From: Helicobacteraceae bacterium
GTDB lineage: Bacteria > Campylobacterota > Campylobacteria > Campylobacterales > Helicobacteraceae
NCBI GenBank assembly: GCA_900770765.1
Contig: CAAGLK010000099.1
Location: forward strand, 1-16,953
Length of the DNA stretch: 16,953 nucleotides
Direction: 5' to 3'
The notes under the pieces are model-generated. The model was not told the DNA's origin, searched no databases, and saw only the letters and a program-made list of their open reading frames with translations. Made by a program: the position numbers and the translations under genes. Shown here in pieces: positions 7,809 to 13,945 of this stretch (position 1 is the first letter of the stretch; each line of letters starts with the position of its first letter).

Positions 7809-7839
7809 TCGTTTCGATATAAAATTTATATCGTTTCGA
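7809..7839. promoter_or_regulatory. 31-base palindromic operator-like element
   Basis: The centre at 7824 is flanked by perfect 9-base arms, CGATATAAA (7815-7823) and TTTATATCG (7825-7833). These are in turn flanked by TCG (7809-7811) and CGA (7837-7839), which are also symmetric; only the TTT triplets between break the dyad. The same bases contain the direct repeat TCGTTTCGAT at 7809-7818 and 7831-7840, offset by 22 bases, about two helical turns. This is the layout of a binding site for a dimeric or cooperative regulator. No regulator gene is in the window. Confidence 0.5.
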
Positions 7840-7929
7840 TTTAATTTTAAACTAGAATATAGATATAGATTGATTTTTTATTTTAATATTTTATGTTTAC
7901 AAAGTTCACAATAAGGAAAAAATAAAAAA

Positions 7930-9594
7930 ATGTTAATTTCTCAAAAAAAAGAAACTAAACAAATTGTATTAAATAGCATTGTTGAATTAGGTGAAGATTT
8001 AACTATTGAAAAACAAGGCAAAGGGCGACAATTTACCTCAAGATTTATTGAGGCAGGTATCGCTCATTATTCTGATTTTGGCGATGTTCTAATTACAAAA
8101 GAAACATTAAACAAATTTATTCATACAATGGTTGGATGTCCTTTAATCATCAACCATAAACCGATTAATGACAAAAACGCAGACAAAGAGCGAGTAGGTG
8201 TCATTTCTGATGTTTGGTACAATGAGGCGGACGGTTGGTTTTATTGCAAAGGTATTATATGGGATAAACAAGCTATTGATTTAGTAAAAAATCAAGGTTG
8301 GAATGTATCTTGTACTTATGATTTTGTAAGTGATAATCAACCAAAAACGCACAACGGCAAAAAGATAGACTTAGAATTTATAGACGGCAATTTTCAACAC
8401 TTAGCACTTGTAGAAAATCCACGCTATGAAAGGGCAAATATTGTTATTAATTCTAAAGATGAAGTAAATAATGAAAAATTAAAAAAAGATGATATAGAGC
8501 AATGGATAACTACTGAATATGGGGCAAAAATACCTATTAAAAAAGGTTTGACAATAAAAGAGGGTTTAAAACATTTTGCTAAAATATCTCACGAACATAG
8601 AAAATCTAAAAACAAGGAAAAAGATGAGGCATACAAAGTATTAGCAAGTGCGATAGGCAAAAGTCCTGATTATGTAAAAAGGCATTATAATTCTAAAAAT
8701 GTGCAAGAGTTAATTTCAAAAGCAAAAACCGATGATAGTCTTACGACTAAAACAAGTTTTGACCCGATGGAAAATTTTAACATAGAAGAATTAGAAAGAG
8801 CAGATACAAACACTCAAGAAAAGTGGATTGAGCAAGCACAAGATATTATTGAGGGCAGAAGTAAAACAAAAAGCGAATATGAGAGCTATTTTGATGAATA
8901 CGGCGAGTATTTAGCGGACTTAGACAAAAAACAAAAAGAAATTGTCAAAAAAAGTAAAGGCGATTTTGAAAAGGCTGAAAAGGAACTTGTAAAACTCTAC
9001 GGAGTTGAGAGCCTTGAAGATTTAAGTGAAGAAACGCTAACAGATTTCTACAAAGAATTAAATAAATACTATGAAGAAATAGAAAACAAAGTAAATAACG
9101 GAAAGGACAACGCAATTATGGCAGTAATGGACGAACTAAAAAACTTTATCTTGTCCGTAGTAAATAACGAGGACGATAAAGACGAAAAAAAAGAAAAGGT
9201 TGAAAATGAGGACAAAAGAAAACTCATTGACGAAGTAGGCGGAATTTTGAAAGGCAAAGTAGATGAAGAAGTTTGGCGTACAGTAATTGGCAAACTTGAA
9301 AAAATAGCTTACAACCCCTCAGAAACCGACAAAGCAGACAACAAATGCAAAAATGAAGATGATGAGGAAAAAGAAGAAAAAGAAGAAAAATACGAAGAAA
9401 TGAAAGAAGTAGCAAACAAAAAAGCTAAAAACGAAGAAGAAAAAGACAAAGAAAAAGACAAAGAAGATAAAAAAGAAGTCAATAACTCTATGGACAAAGC
9501 AAGAGAAATGATTATGGGCGGTAATACTAAAGTAGAATTAAAATCAAACTATGTTTCACAAGATGAACGACTAAAACTAGGCGATAATTACTAA
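7930..9594 (+). CDS. DUF2213 prohead protease/scaffold-like protein with an inserted region
   Basis: This long protein has 554 residues. Residues 1-175 match the DUF2213 region: a strand start, NHKPIND, WNVSCTYDF (Ser127) and FQHLALVENPRYERANIV (His157). The Ser and His resemble the catalytic pair of prohead serine proteases, although catalysis is inferred. Residues about 187-265 form an extra segment starting IEQWITTEYGAKIPIKKG that I cannot name. Residues about 280-520 are charged and coiled-coil-like, with KEEKEEKYEE and EKDKEKDKEDKK tracts, as expected of a scaffold. The short C-terminus (about 533-554) is less charged. It precedes the cement and capsid genes, as a protease-scaffold should. 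AAGGAAAAAA lies upstream of ATG 7930. Confidence 0.82.
   Translation: MLISQKKETKQIVLNSIVELGEDLTIEKQGKGRQFTSRFIEAGIAHYSDFGDVLITKETLNKFIHTMVGCPLIINHKPINDKNADKERVGVISDVWYNEADGWFYCKGIIWDKQAIDLVKNQGWNVSCTYDFVSDNQPKTHNGKKIDLEFIDGNFQHLALVENPRYERANIVINSKDEVNNEKLKKDDIEQWITTEYGAKIPIKKGLTIKEGLKHFAKISHEHRKSKNKEKDEAYKVLASAIGKSPDYVKRHYNSKNVQELISKAKTDDSLTTKTSFDPMENFNIEELERADTNTQEKWIEQAQDIIEGRSKTKSEYESYFDEYGEYLADLDKKQKEIVKKSKGDFEKAEKELVKLYGVESLEDLSEETLTDFYKELNKYYEEIENKVNNGKDNAIMAVMDELKNFILSVVNNEDDKDEKKEKVENEDKRKLIDEVGGILKGKVDEEVWRTVIGKLEKIAYNPSETDKADNKCKNEDDEEKEEKEEKYEEMKEVANKKAKNEEEKDKEKDKEDKKEVNNSMDKAREMIMGGNTKVELKSNYVSQDERLKLGDNY
9367..9465 (+). repeat. Purine-rich short tandem repeats inside the scaffold region
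   Basis: GAAAAAGAA is repeated at 9367-9375 and 9376-9384, with a partial third copy. AAAGACAAAGAA is repeated in tandem at 9442-9453 and 9454-9465. All stay in frame and encode Glu/Lys-rich repeats (EEKEEKEEK and KDKEKDKE). The tract probably changes length by replication slippage without breaking the frame. Confidence 0.7.
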
Positions 9595-9616
9595 AACAAG
9601 AAAAGGAGAGATAAAT

Positions 9617-10096
9617 ATGGCACAAGCATTTAACTTAGTGGCTGACAGCGTAGCACCCGAAAGAGGTATGTACGCATATATGCCTAATGCACCACAAGAA
9701 CACAACAACATTTTTTATTCAGCAGAACCGACTGACACAATTCAAGCAGGCGATTTTGTGAAATTGTCCGCAACTTCAACAAACACAGCTTGCCCTGTTG
9801 TAGAAAAATGTGCAGTAGCTGATGTACCTTATGGTATGGTAGTTTACGATTGCAGAGTAAACGCTCACAAAGTAGGCGAAAGAGTAGCACTTGCGAAAAA
9901 TGGTGAGATTGTATGGCTAGTAGCTAATGGAGAAATCAATGTAGGTTCTAAACTTCAAATGATTAACGGTACTGTTTATGTTGATGATACAACAACAAGT
10001 GCAAGTGCTTATGTAGGCGTAGCAGTTACAAAAGCAAACGCACAAGGTGATTTAATTCAAGTAAAACTTGACTTTAATCTAGGTGTTGCAGGCTAG
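9617..10096 (+). CDS. Capsid decoration / cement protein (DUF2190-like)
   Basis: The product has 159 residues and is small and beta-rich, starting MAQAFNLVADSVAPERGMYA. Glycine- and valine-rich turns such as IQAGDFVKLSAT, VPYGMVVYDCR and INVGSKLQMINGTVYV are typical of structural cement and DUF2190-like decoration proteins that bind the outside of the capsid. Its place, after the protease-scaffold and directly before the major capsid gene, agrees. A strong AAAGGAGAG (9602-9610) before ATG 9617 suggests high expression. The stop is TAG. The exact family name is less certain than the capsid role. Confidence 0.78.
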   Translation: MAQAFNLVADSVAPERGMYAYMPNAPQEHNNIFYSAEPTDTIQAGDFVKLSATSTNTACPVVEKCAVADVPYGMVVYDCRVNAHKVGERVALAKNGEIVWLVANGEINVGSKLQMINGTVYVDDTTTSASAYVGVAVTKANAQGDLIQVKLDFNLGVAG

Positions 10097-10115
10097 AAAG
10101 AAAGGAAAAATAACA

Positions 10116-11150
10116 ATGGAAAAAATGATAGGACAATATAATATTGATGAGTATCAAGCGATGGTTGGTACTTCATTGAAAAATGCTCAAAGGGGAACAG
10201 TAAACAATTCAGGTATTTCTGATGTTGCAGGATTACAACAAGCAACTACAACCCTTACTCAATTAATCGCAGGTGTTGTCGATACAAAATACTATGAATT
10301 AAACGGACAAAAACTATCCGACTTTACTAAAATTGAAGTAGGTACAGGTGCTTATTCAACAAATTTATTGCAATATGCAGTAACTTATGTAGGCAAAAAA
10401 GGTCAAGGTTGGGTTACTCCGACAGCAAACGGAATAAACAAAGACGCAAACCACACAATTAAAATAGGTTCATTAACAATCAACAACCACTTTTGGCGAG
10501 GTGATTACACTGTTTCTAATGAACTTGTACAAATGGGCAGAGTGAATAATCAAACATTCTCTATTATTGAAGAACACGAAAAAGCGAGAAAAAAAGCTTT
10601 TGATTTAGAAATTCAAGAGGCTCATTTCTTCGGTTTAGAGGGTGATAAAGGTCTTTTAAATCAAGATAACGTTACAATTAATACTACTATTATGCCTACA
10701 ACTCTTGCTAAAATGACTGATACACAATTTCAATCATTCTTGAGCAATATAGGTGCTGAATACGGTAAAAATACACTTTACACAATTCAATTTAATAGAA
10801 TGTTAATTCCAACGGCAGACTTCTTGTCATTAGGACAACCATTCGGACAATTTGGCTTGTCAAGATTACAAGTGCTAGAGGACGCATTAAAACGAGTAGT
10901 TGGAACAGATTTCAAAATCGTTCACGCTAAATATTGTGATTTAGCAAATGCAGCAGGTAATGGTGCTAGATATGTATTCTATAATGACAATGCAGATAAT
11001 CTATGCGCATTTATGCCTGTTCCTTATACTCCAATGCCTCTATTCCCTCAAGGCTCACTTGATTTAATTTCACAAGCACACGCACAATATATTCCGCCAT
11101 ACTTGAAACGCACAAATTCAATGCTTTATGCAGATGTTCAAGTAGGCTAA
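10116..11150 (+). CDS. Major capsid protein, DUF2184 family
   Basis: This 344-residue protein should form the head shell. The order of features suits an HK97-fold, DUF2184-type capsid protein: a short N-terminal arm, LIAGVVDTKYYELNGQKLSD, WTP-like GQGWVTPTANGI, an E-rich helix (IEEHEKARKKAFDLEIQEAH), FFGLEGDKGLLNQ, the TNL-like section TIQFNRMLIPTADF, and the C-terminal FMPVPYTPMPLFPQGSL followed by AQYIPPYLKRTNSMLYADV. The frame could start at GTG 10083, but that would overlap the cement gene. ATG 10116, with AGAAAGGA upstream at about 10-base spacing, is preferred. Placement between cement protein and head-tail connectors supports the call. Confidence 0.92.
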   Translation: MEKMIGQYNIDEYQAMVGTSLKNAQRGTVNNSGISDVAGLQQATTTLTQLIAGVVDTKYYELNGQKLSDFTKIEVGTGAYSTNLLQYAVTYVGKKGQGWVTPTANGINKDANHTIKIGSLTINNHFWRGDYTVSNELVQMGRVNNQTFSIIEEHEKARKKAFDLEIQEAHFFGLEGDKGLLNQDNVTINTTIMPTTLAKMTDTQFQSFLSNIGAEYGKNTLYTIQFNRMLIPTADFLSLGQPFGQFGLSRLQVLEDALKRVVGTDFKIVHAKYCDLANAAGNGARYVFYNDNADNLCAFMPVPYTPMPLFPQGSLDLISQAHAQYIPPYLKRTNSMLYADVQVG

Positions 11151-11179
11151 TTACACACCAAAAAGAGGGGATTTTAATT

Positions 11180-11488
11180 ATGAAATTAGAAAATAAAGCA
11201 AGTCGTGATTATATAGCTTTTGATGTAATTCTAAAAGCTAATTCAGTTCAAGAAGTTGAAAACCAAGAGGCAATAAAAATTTTACTTAACCAAAAAGGCG
11301 TAGTAAAATTTGTTGATGTTGCGGAAACTAAGGCACTTGAAGCAGAAAACGAAAAGCTAAAAAAACAACTTGAACTTGCTCAAGCAAAAGAGGAAGCAAC
11401 AGCTTTAGGAATACAATTTAATCCAAATATCGGACTTGCAAAACTGCAAGAAAAAATTGCAAAAGCAAAAGAAGAAAAAGCAGAGTAA
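11180..11488 (+). CDS. Small coiled-coil protein with HeH/LEM-like C-terminus
   Basis: The product has 102 residues. An N-terminal beta-like part (residues 1-48, RDYIAFDVILKANSVQEVEN) is followed by a coiled coil (ETKALEAENEKLKKQLEL, about 49-66). A short helix-extended-helix segment ends it (ATALGIQFNPNIGLAKLQEK), resembling the small HeH/LEM folds seen in phage head and tail proteins. Genes of this kind often follow the major capsid gene, but the role is not established. AAGAGGGG precedes the ATG at 11180; nearly the same leader occurs before the chaperone-like gene at 16678. An intrinsic terminator begins at its stop codon. Confidence 0.68.
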   Translation: MKLENKASRDYIAFDVILKANSVQEVENQEAIKILLNQKGVVKFVDVAETKALEAENEKLKKQLELAQAKEEATALGIQFNPNIGLAKLQEKIAKAKEEKAE

Positions 11489-11519
11489 ACCAAAGGGGCT
11501 AATTGCCCTTTTGGTTTTT
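11487..11519 (+). terminator. Strong rho-independent terminator after the capsid genes
   Basis: The arms ACCAAAGGGGC (11489-11499) and GCCCTTTTGGT (11505-11515) form an 11-base-pair stem with a single G-T pair and a 5-base loop TAATT. Two flanking A-T pairs can extend it, and the T-run 11515-11519 completes a classic intrinsic terminator. It starts at the stop codon of the coiled-coil gene. It would limit read-through from the heavily expressed capsid genes into the connector and tail genes. Confidence 0.9.
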
Positions 11520-11531
11520 GGAAAAATATAA

Positions 11532-12098
11532 ATGACAAAAATTATTGACATAATTTCAATAGAAGATTTTAAAACACAATTCCCACGCTTTACGCCTATG
11601 TATTTACCTATTTATGAAAGTGGTAAAACATACTTTAAAGGCGAAATTGTGTATTTTGAAAATCTATTTTATATATGTATTGTAGATAATACAACAGACG
11701 AGCCGACAAATACGGAAAGTTGGACAATAACCAATCAAAGTACACTAAACTACACACAAGATAGCGACATAACAAACGCTTTCAATGAGGCTTATGTAAA
11801 CTTTAATGAGGGCTTGTTCCCTGATGAAGAAACCGCAAAGCTACTGTTTTTATACTTAACCGCCCACTATTTAACAGTAGACTTTAGAAACGCTTTAGGG
11901 GTAAATAATATAGGAATACCGACTTCAAAGAGCGTAGGCAGTGTTTCTGAGGGGTACTCATTACCACTATGGCTCAATCAATCGGCTGGTTTGTCAATGT
12001 ACGCTACAACAGGTTACGGCATTAAATACGCTACATTAATAAGACCTTATTTAATCGGAAATATATTTATTTCAAAAGGTGCAACAACAATAGGCTAA
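11532..12098 (+). CDS. DUF4054 head-tail connector with CBM-like insertion
   Basis: This 188-residue protein is a probable adaptor bridging portal and neck. The DUF4054 core is seen as EDFKTQFPRF (11-20), then DSDITNAFNEAYVNFNEGLF (77-96), LFLYLTAHYLTVDF (105-118), GIPTSKSVGSVSEGYS (128-143) and TGYGIKYATLIRPYLIG (160-176). Between the first two blocks, residues about 28-66 form an extra piece, YESGKTYFKGEIVYFENLFY...ESW. It has the Y-x-x-G-x-x-V-x-Y-x-x-x-x-Y-x-C...W pattern of small CBM5/12-like carbohydrate-binding modules. DUF4054 proteins are usually shorter, so this looks like a domain insertion. The ribosome-binding site before ATG 11532 is weak (GGAAAAA). Confidence 0.83.
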   Translation: MTKIIDIISIEDFKTQFPRFTPMYLPIYESGKTYFKGEIVYFENLFYICIVDNTTDEPTNTESWTITNQSTLNYTQDSDITNAFNEAYVNFNEGLFPDEETAKLLFLYLTAHYLTVDFRNALGVNNIGIPTSKSVGSVSEGYSLPLWLNQSAGLSMYATTGYGIKYATLIRPYLIGNIFISKGATTIG

Positions 12099-12099
12099 T

Positions 12100-12690
12100 A
12101 TGGCAGAAATCAACGCAAAAATCAACTATGGCAATTTAAAAAAATTAGTTGAAGAAATGACTAAAAACTATACTGTCAAAGTAGGTTTATTAGCAGAAAA
12201 AAACGGAAATGAAGAAGTTAGCCCCAATTTAGATATGGCAGGACTAGGGGCGGTTCACGAGTTCGGGGCAACAATTAAAGTAACCGATAAAATGAGAGCA
12301 TATTTCAGATATGCTTACGGAATAAATTTAAAGAAAAGCACAAAAGAAATAAATATACCTGCTAGAAGTTGGCTACAAATGCCGATTACAAGAAATAACG
12401 GTGCTGATTTAAGAAAATTAATAAAAGAAAAAGCCGACTTAACCAAAAATGATATTGAACTTGCACAAGAGTTTATATCAGAATACGGCGAAAGTGGAAT
12501 ATTAAAAGACTTGGCACTTGCGGTTGGAGTAAGTGCAAAAGAGCAAATCGACAAAGCTTTTGAAAGTGAGGGTTTTGGCGAGTGGCAACCTAATAGCCCT
12601 TTAACAATAAAAAACAAAGGTTCTTCTATGCCTTTAATTGATAAAGGAAGATTAAGAAAAACTATTACTTTTGATATTGAGGAAAAATAA
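12100..12690 (+). CDS. Tail completion / virion morphogenesis protein (gpG/HK97 gp10-like)
   Basis: The protein has 196 residues. VKVGLLAEKNGNEEVSP...GAVHEFGATI (about 26-59), IPARSWLQMPI (86-96) and, near the end, the hallmark SPLTIKNKGSSMPLIDKGRL are typical of phage virion-morphogenesis and neck proteins that join head and tail. The V-H-E-F-G and I-P-A-R-S-W/F elements, in this order, define the family. It starts one base after the DUF4054 stop, so translation is probably coupled. The placement between the connector and the tail terminator agrees. Confidence 0.82.
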   Translation: MAEINAKINYGNLKKLVEEMTKNYTVKVGLLAEKNGNEEVSPNLDMAGLGAVHEFGATIKVTDKMRAYFRYAYGINLKKSTKEINIPARSWLQMPITRNNGADLRKLIKEKADLTKNDIELAQEFISEYGESGILKDLALAVGVSAKEQIDKAFESEGFGEWQPNSPLTIKNKGSSMPLIDKGRLRKTITFDIEEK

Positions 12691-12692
12691 CA

Positions 12693-12848
12693 ATGGCAAA
12701 AAAAGAAACGTTATGTGAAACTTGTAAATTTTTTAATGAAACTTGCAAACATAAAAGTAATTTGATTATTCAAATCAATAAAAAAGTTGAAAAAGAAATA
12801 TACAAAAACATTGAACAAAAAACAAAATGCGAGTTTTACGAAAAGTAA
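12693..12848 (+). CDS. Small four-cysteine protein, unknown function
   Basis: An ATG at 12693 opens 51 codons up to TAA at 12846-12848. The peptide starts MAKKETLCETCKFFNETCKH and ends KCEFYEK. Cys8, Cys11, Cys18 and Cys46 could bind one zinc ion. GAGGA (12679-12683) lies 9 bases upstream. The 16 bases GGAAAAATAACAATGG around this start are identical to those around the major capsid start. It sits inside the neck gene block, so it may be a minor virion or assembly factor. It could also be a regulatory accessory gene; nothing decides. Confidence 0.6.
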   Translation: MAKKETLCETCKFFNETCKHKSNLIIQINKKVEKEIYKNIEQKTKCEFYEK

Positions 12849-12857
12849 GACAAAAGG

Positions 12858-12880
12858 AAAAGCCCTCAGAGGGCTGGTTT
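12858..12880 (+). terminator. Possible intrinsic terminator or hairpin
   Basis: AGCCCT (12861-12866) and AGGGCT (12870-12875) form a 6-base-pair GC-rich stem with a 3-base loop. A-rich sequence precedes and GGTTT follows, so AAA/TTT pairing may extend it. The T-tract is short, so termination would be partial at best. It follows the four-cysteine gene. The remaining bases to 12972 are A+T-rich and hold only an 18-codon frame at 12897 that I do not believe. Confidence 0.4.
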
Positions 12881-12972
12881 GCTTACACTGTATAAATGAA
12901 AATATTAAAAATTATAGTAGAAAAAAGTAAAAAGGTTTTACTGATAATTTAATTATAACACAAGTAGGAAAT

Positions 12973-13374
12973 ATGTTCAATCAAGTTTTAAATTTTAATA
13001 CAAATAGAACTTTAAATTGCGGTATGCCAAATATGGCTAACACCTTGAGCGGTTGGGAATGCCCTTTAACATTAATCAAAATAACACAAGATATTGTTGA
13101 GGGTGATGTCGTAACGCAAGAAGAAAAAATTGATTTTTTAGGAGTATGGCAAGCATTACGAGATGAGATGCTTCAATTTTTGCCAGAGGGGCAGCGTAGC
13201 TGGTCATGGTATTGGATACACGCAAAATCAGGCACTTTAAATTTAAAAACACAAGATAAAATCATATTTGAGGGCAAAAGATACAAAGTAATGAATATCA
13301 AAGACTATTCACTCAATGGTTTTATTGAATATCAAGTTATAAGAGATTACGAAACCGAAAACAATGAAAATTGA
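12973..13374 (+). CDS. Phage neck / head-tail structural protein
   Basis: The product has 133 residues. The central segment GVWQALRDEMLQFLPEGQRSW, followed by SWYWIHAK and then DKIIFEGKRYKVMNIKDYSL and GFIEYQVIRDYE, resembles a conserved small structural protein that lies between head-tail connectors and the tail terminator in phages with DUF4054, DUF3383 and DUF3277 genes. That family may be a head closure or stopper protein, but the name is not secure. TAGGAAAT precedes ATG 12973. The gene overlaps the next by 11 bases, which implies coupled translation. Confidence 0.7.
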   Translation: MFNQVLNFNTNRTLNCGMPNMANTLSGWECPLTLIKITQDIVEGDVVTQEEKIDFLGVWQALRDEMLQFLPEGQRSWSWYWIHAKSGTLNLKTQDKIIFEGKRYKVMNIKDYSLNGFIEYQVIRDYETENNEN

Positions 13375-13924
13375 AATTGAAAAAATATTTGTTGAACTTA
13401 TACAAAAATCGTTAAACTTACCCGATAATTACGGCAAGGACAATGACGGGAACACGATACCTTGCGTAACAATAAAATCGCAAAATATAAAATTATTTAA
13501 TACCCCAAAAATACAAATCACAATAAGCACTTTATCAAATCAGATATATTCAAATAGAAAAGAAGAAATACAACTAGAGGACGGTACATATTGTGAAAGA
13601 ATAGATATCAACGAGCAAAGACAAATGCAAATTGATATTTATTCAAGAAATAACGAGGCAAGGGAGCGTTATTGGGAAGTGCAAGCGTGTCTAAGTTCAA
13701 CACTTGCAGAACAATTACAAGACAAGTATCAATTTAGAATAGGTAAAATATCAAGAGCGATTAATTTATCAGGACTTGACGGCGGTTCAGATATTAATAG
13801 GTTTACAATACGGTTTGACTGTTTGAGTTGGTGTCAAAAAGTTACTCCTATTGATTACTACGATAAATTTAGAGTTACCGCACAGGTGGACGACAATAAA
13901 ATAGCAGATTTTCAGAATTATTAA
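13364..13924 (+). CDS. Tail terminator / neck protein (LIC_12616-like)
   Basis: This protein has 186 residues. It starts with a helix (IEIEKIFVELIQKSLNLP), continues with strands, and has QMQIDIYSRNNEARERYWEVQ at about 87-107, then a C-terminal GLDGGSDINRFTIRFDCLSW with the aromatic-rich KVTPIDYYDKFRV. An I-D-x-Y-S/G segment, a long helix and a closing Y/F-D strand are the pattern of the LIC_12616-like neck or tail-terminator group. That group caps the tail tube and joins it to the head. Its position just before the sheath gene fits. It overlaps the previous gene by 11 bases. Confidence 0.72.
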   Translation: MKIEIEKIFVELIQKSLNLPDNYGKDNDGNTIPCVTIKSQNIKLFNTPKIQITISTLSNQIYSNRKEEIQLEDGTYCERIDINEQRQMQIDIYSRNNEARERYWEVQACLSSTLAEQLQDKYQFRIGKISRAINLSGLDGGSDINRFTIRFDCLSWCQKVTPIDYYDKFRVTAQVDDNKIADFQNY

Positions 13925-13945
13925 AATATAGAAAGGATTTAAAAA

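Larger units (their letters stand above)
7645..7929 (+). promoter_or_regulatory. Non-coding gap between packaging and capsid genes
   Basis: This 285-base stretch contains no credible frame on either strand. Right after the MuF stop is a weak hairpin (AAAAGC 7644-7649 with GCTTTT 7660-7665). A pyrimidine-rich stretch follows at about 7675-7710. Then come the hairpin at 7742-7777 and the palindromic element at 7809-7839. An AT-only stretch leads to AAGGAAAAAA before the next ATG. TTGATT (7870-7875) with TATGTT (7892-7897) is a possible but poor promoter. The region probably carries transcriptional control for the capsid genes. Confidence 0.5.

Noticed and set aside
9224..9497. Minus-strand open frames opposite the scaffold region
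   Set aside because: They are Ser/Phe/Leu-rich mirror frames of the Glu/Lys repeat tract and have no start signals; shadows of the real gene.
12897..12953. 18-codon frame MKILKIIVEKSKKVLLII
   Set aside because: It is very short, has no ribosome-binding site, and lies in A+T-rich leader sequence.
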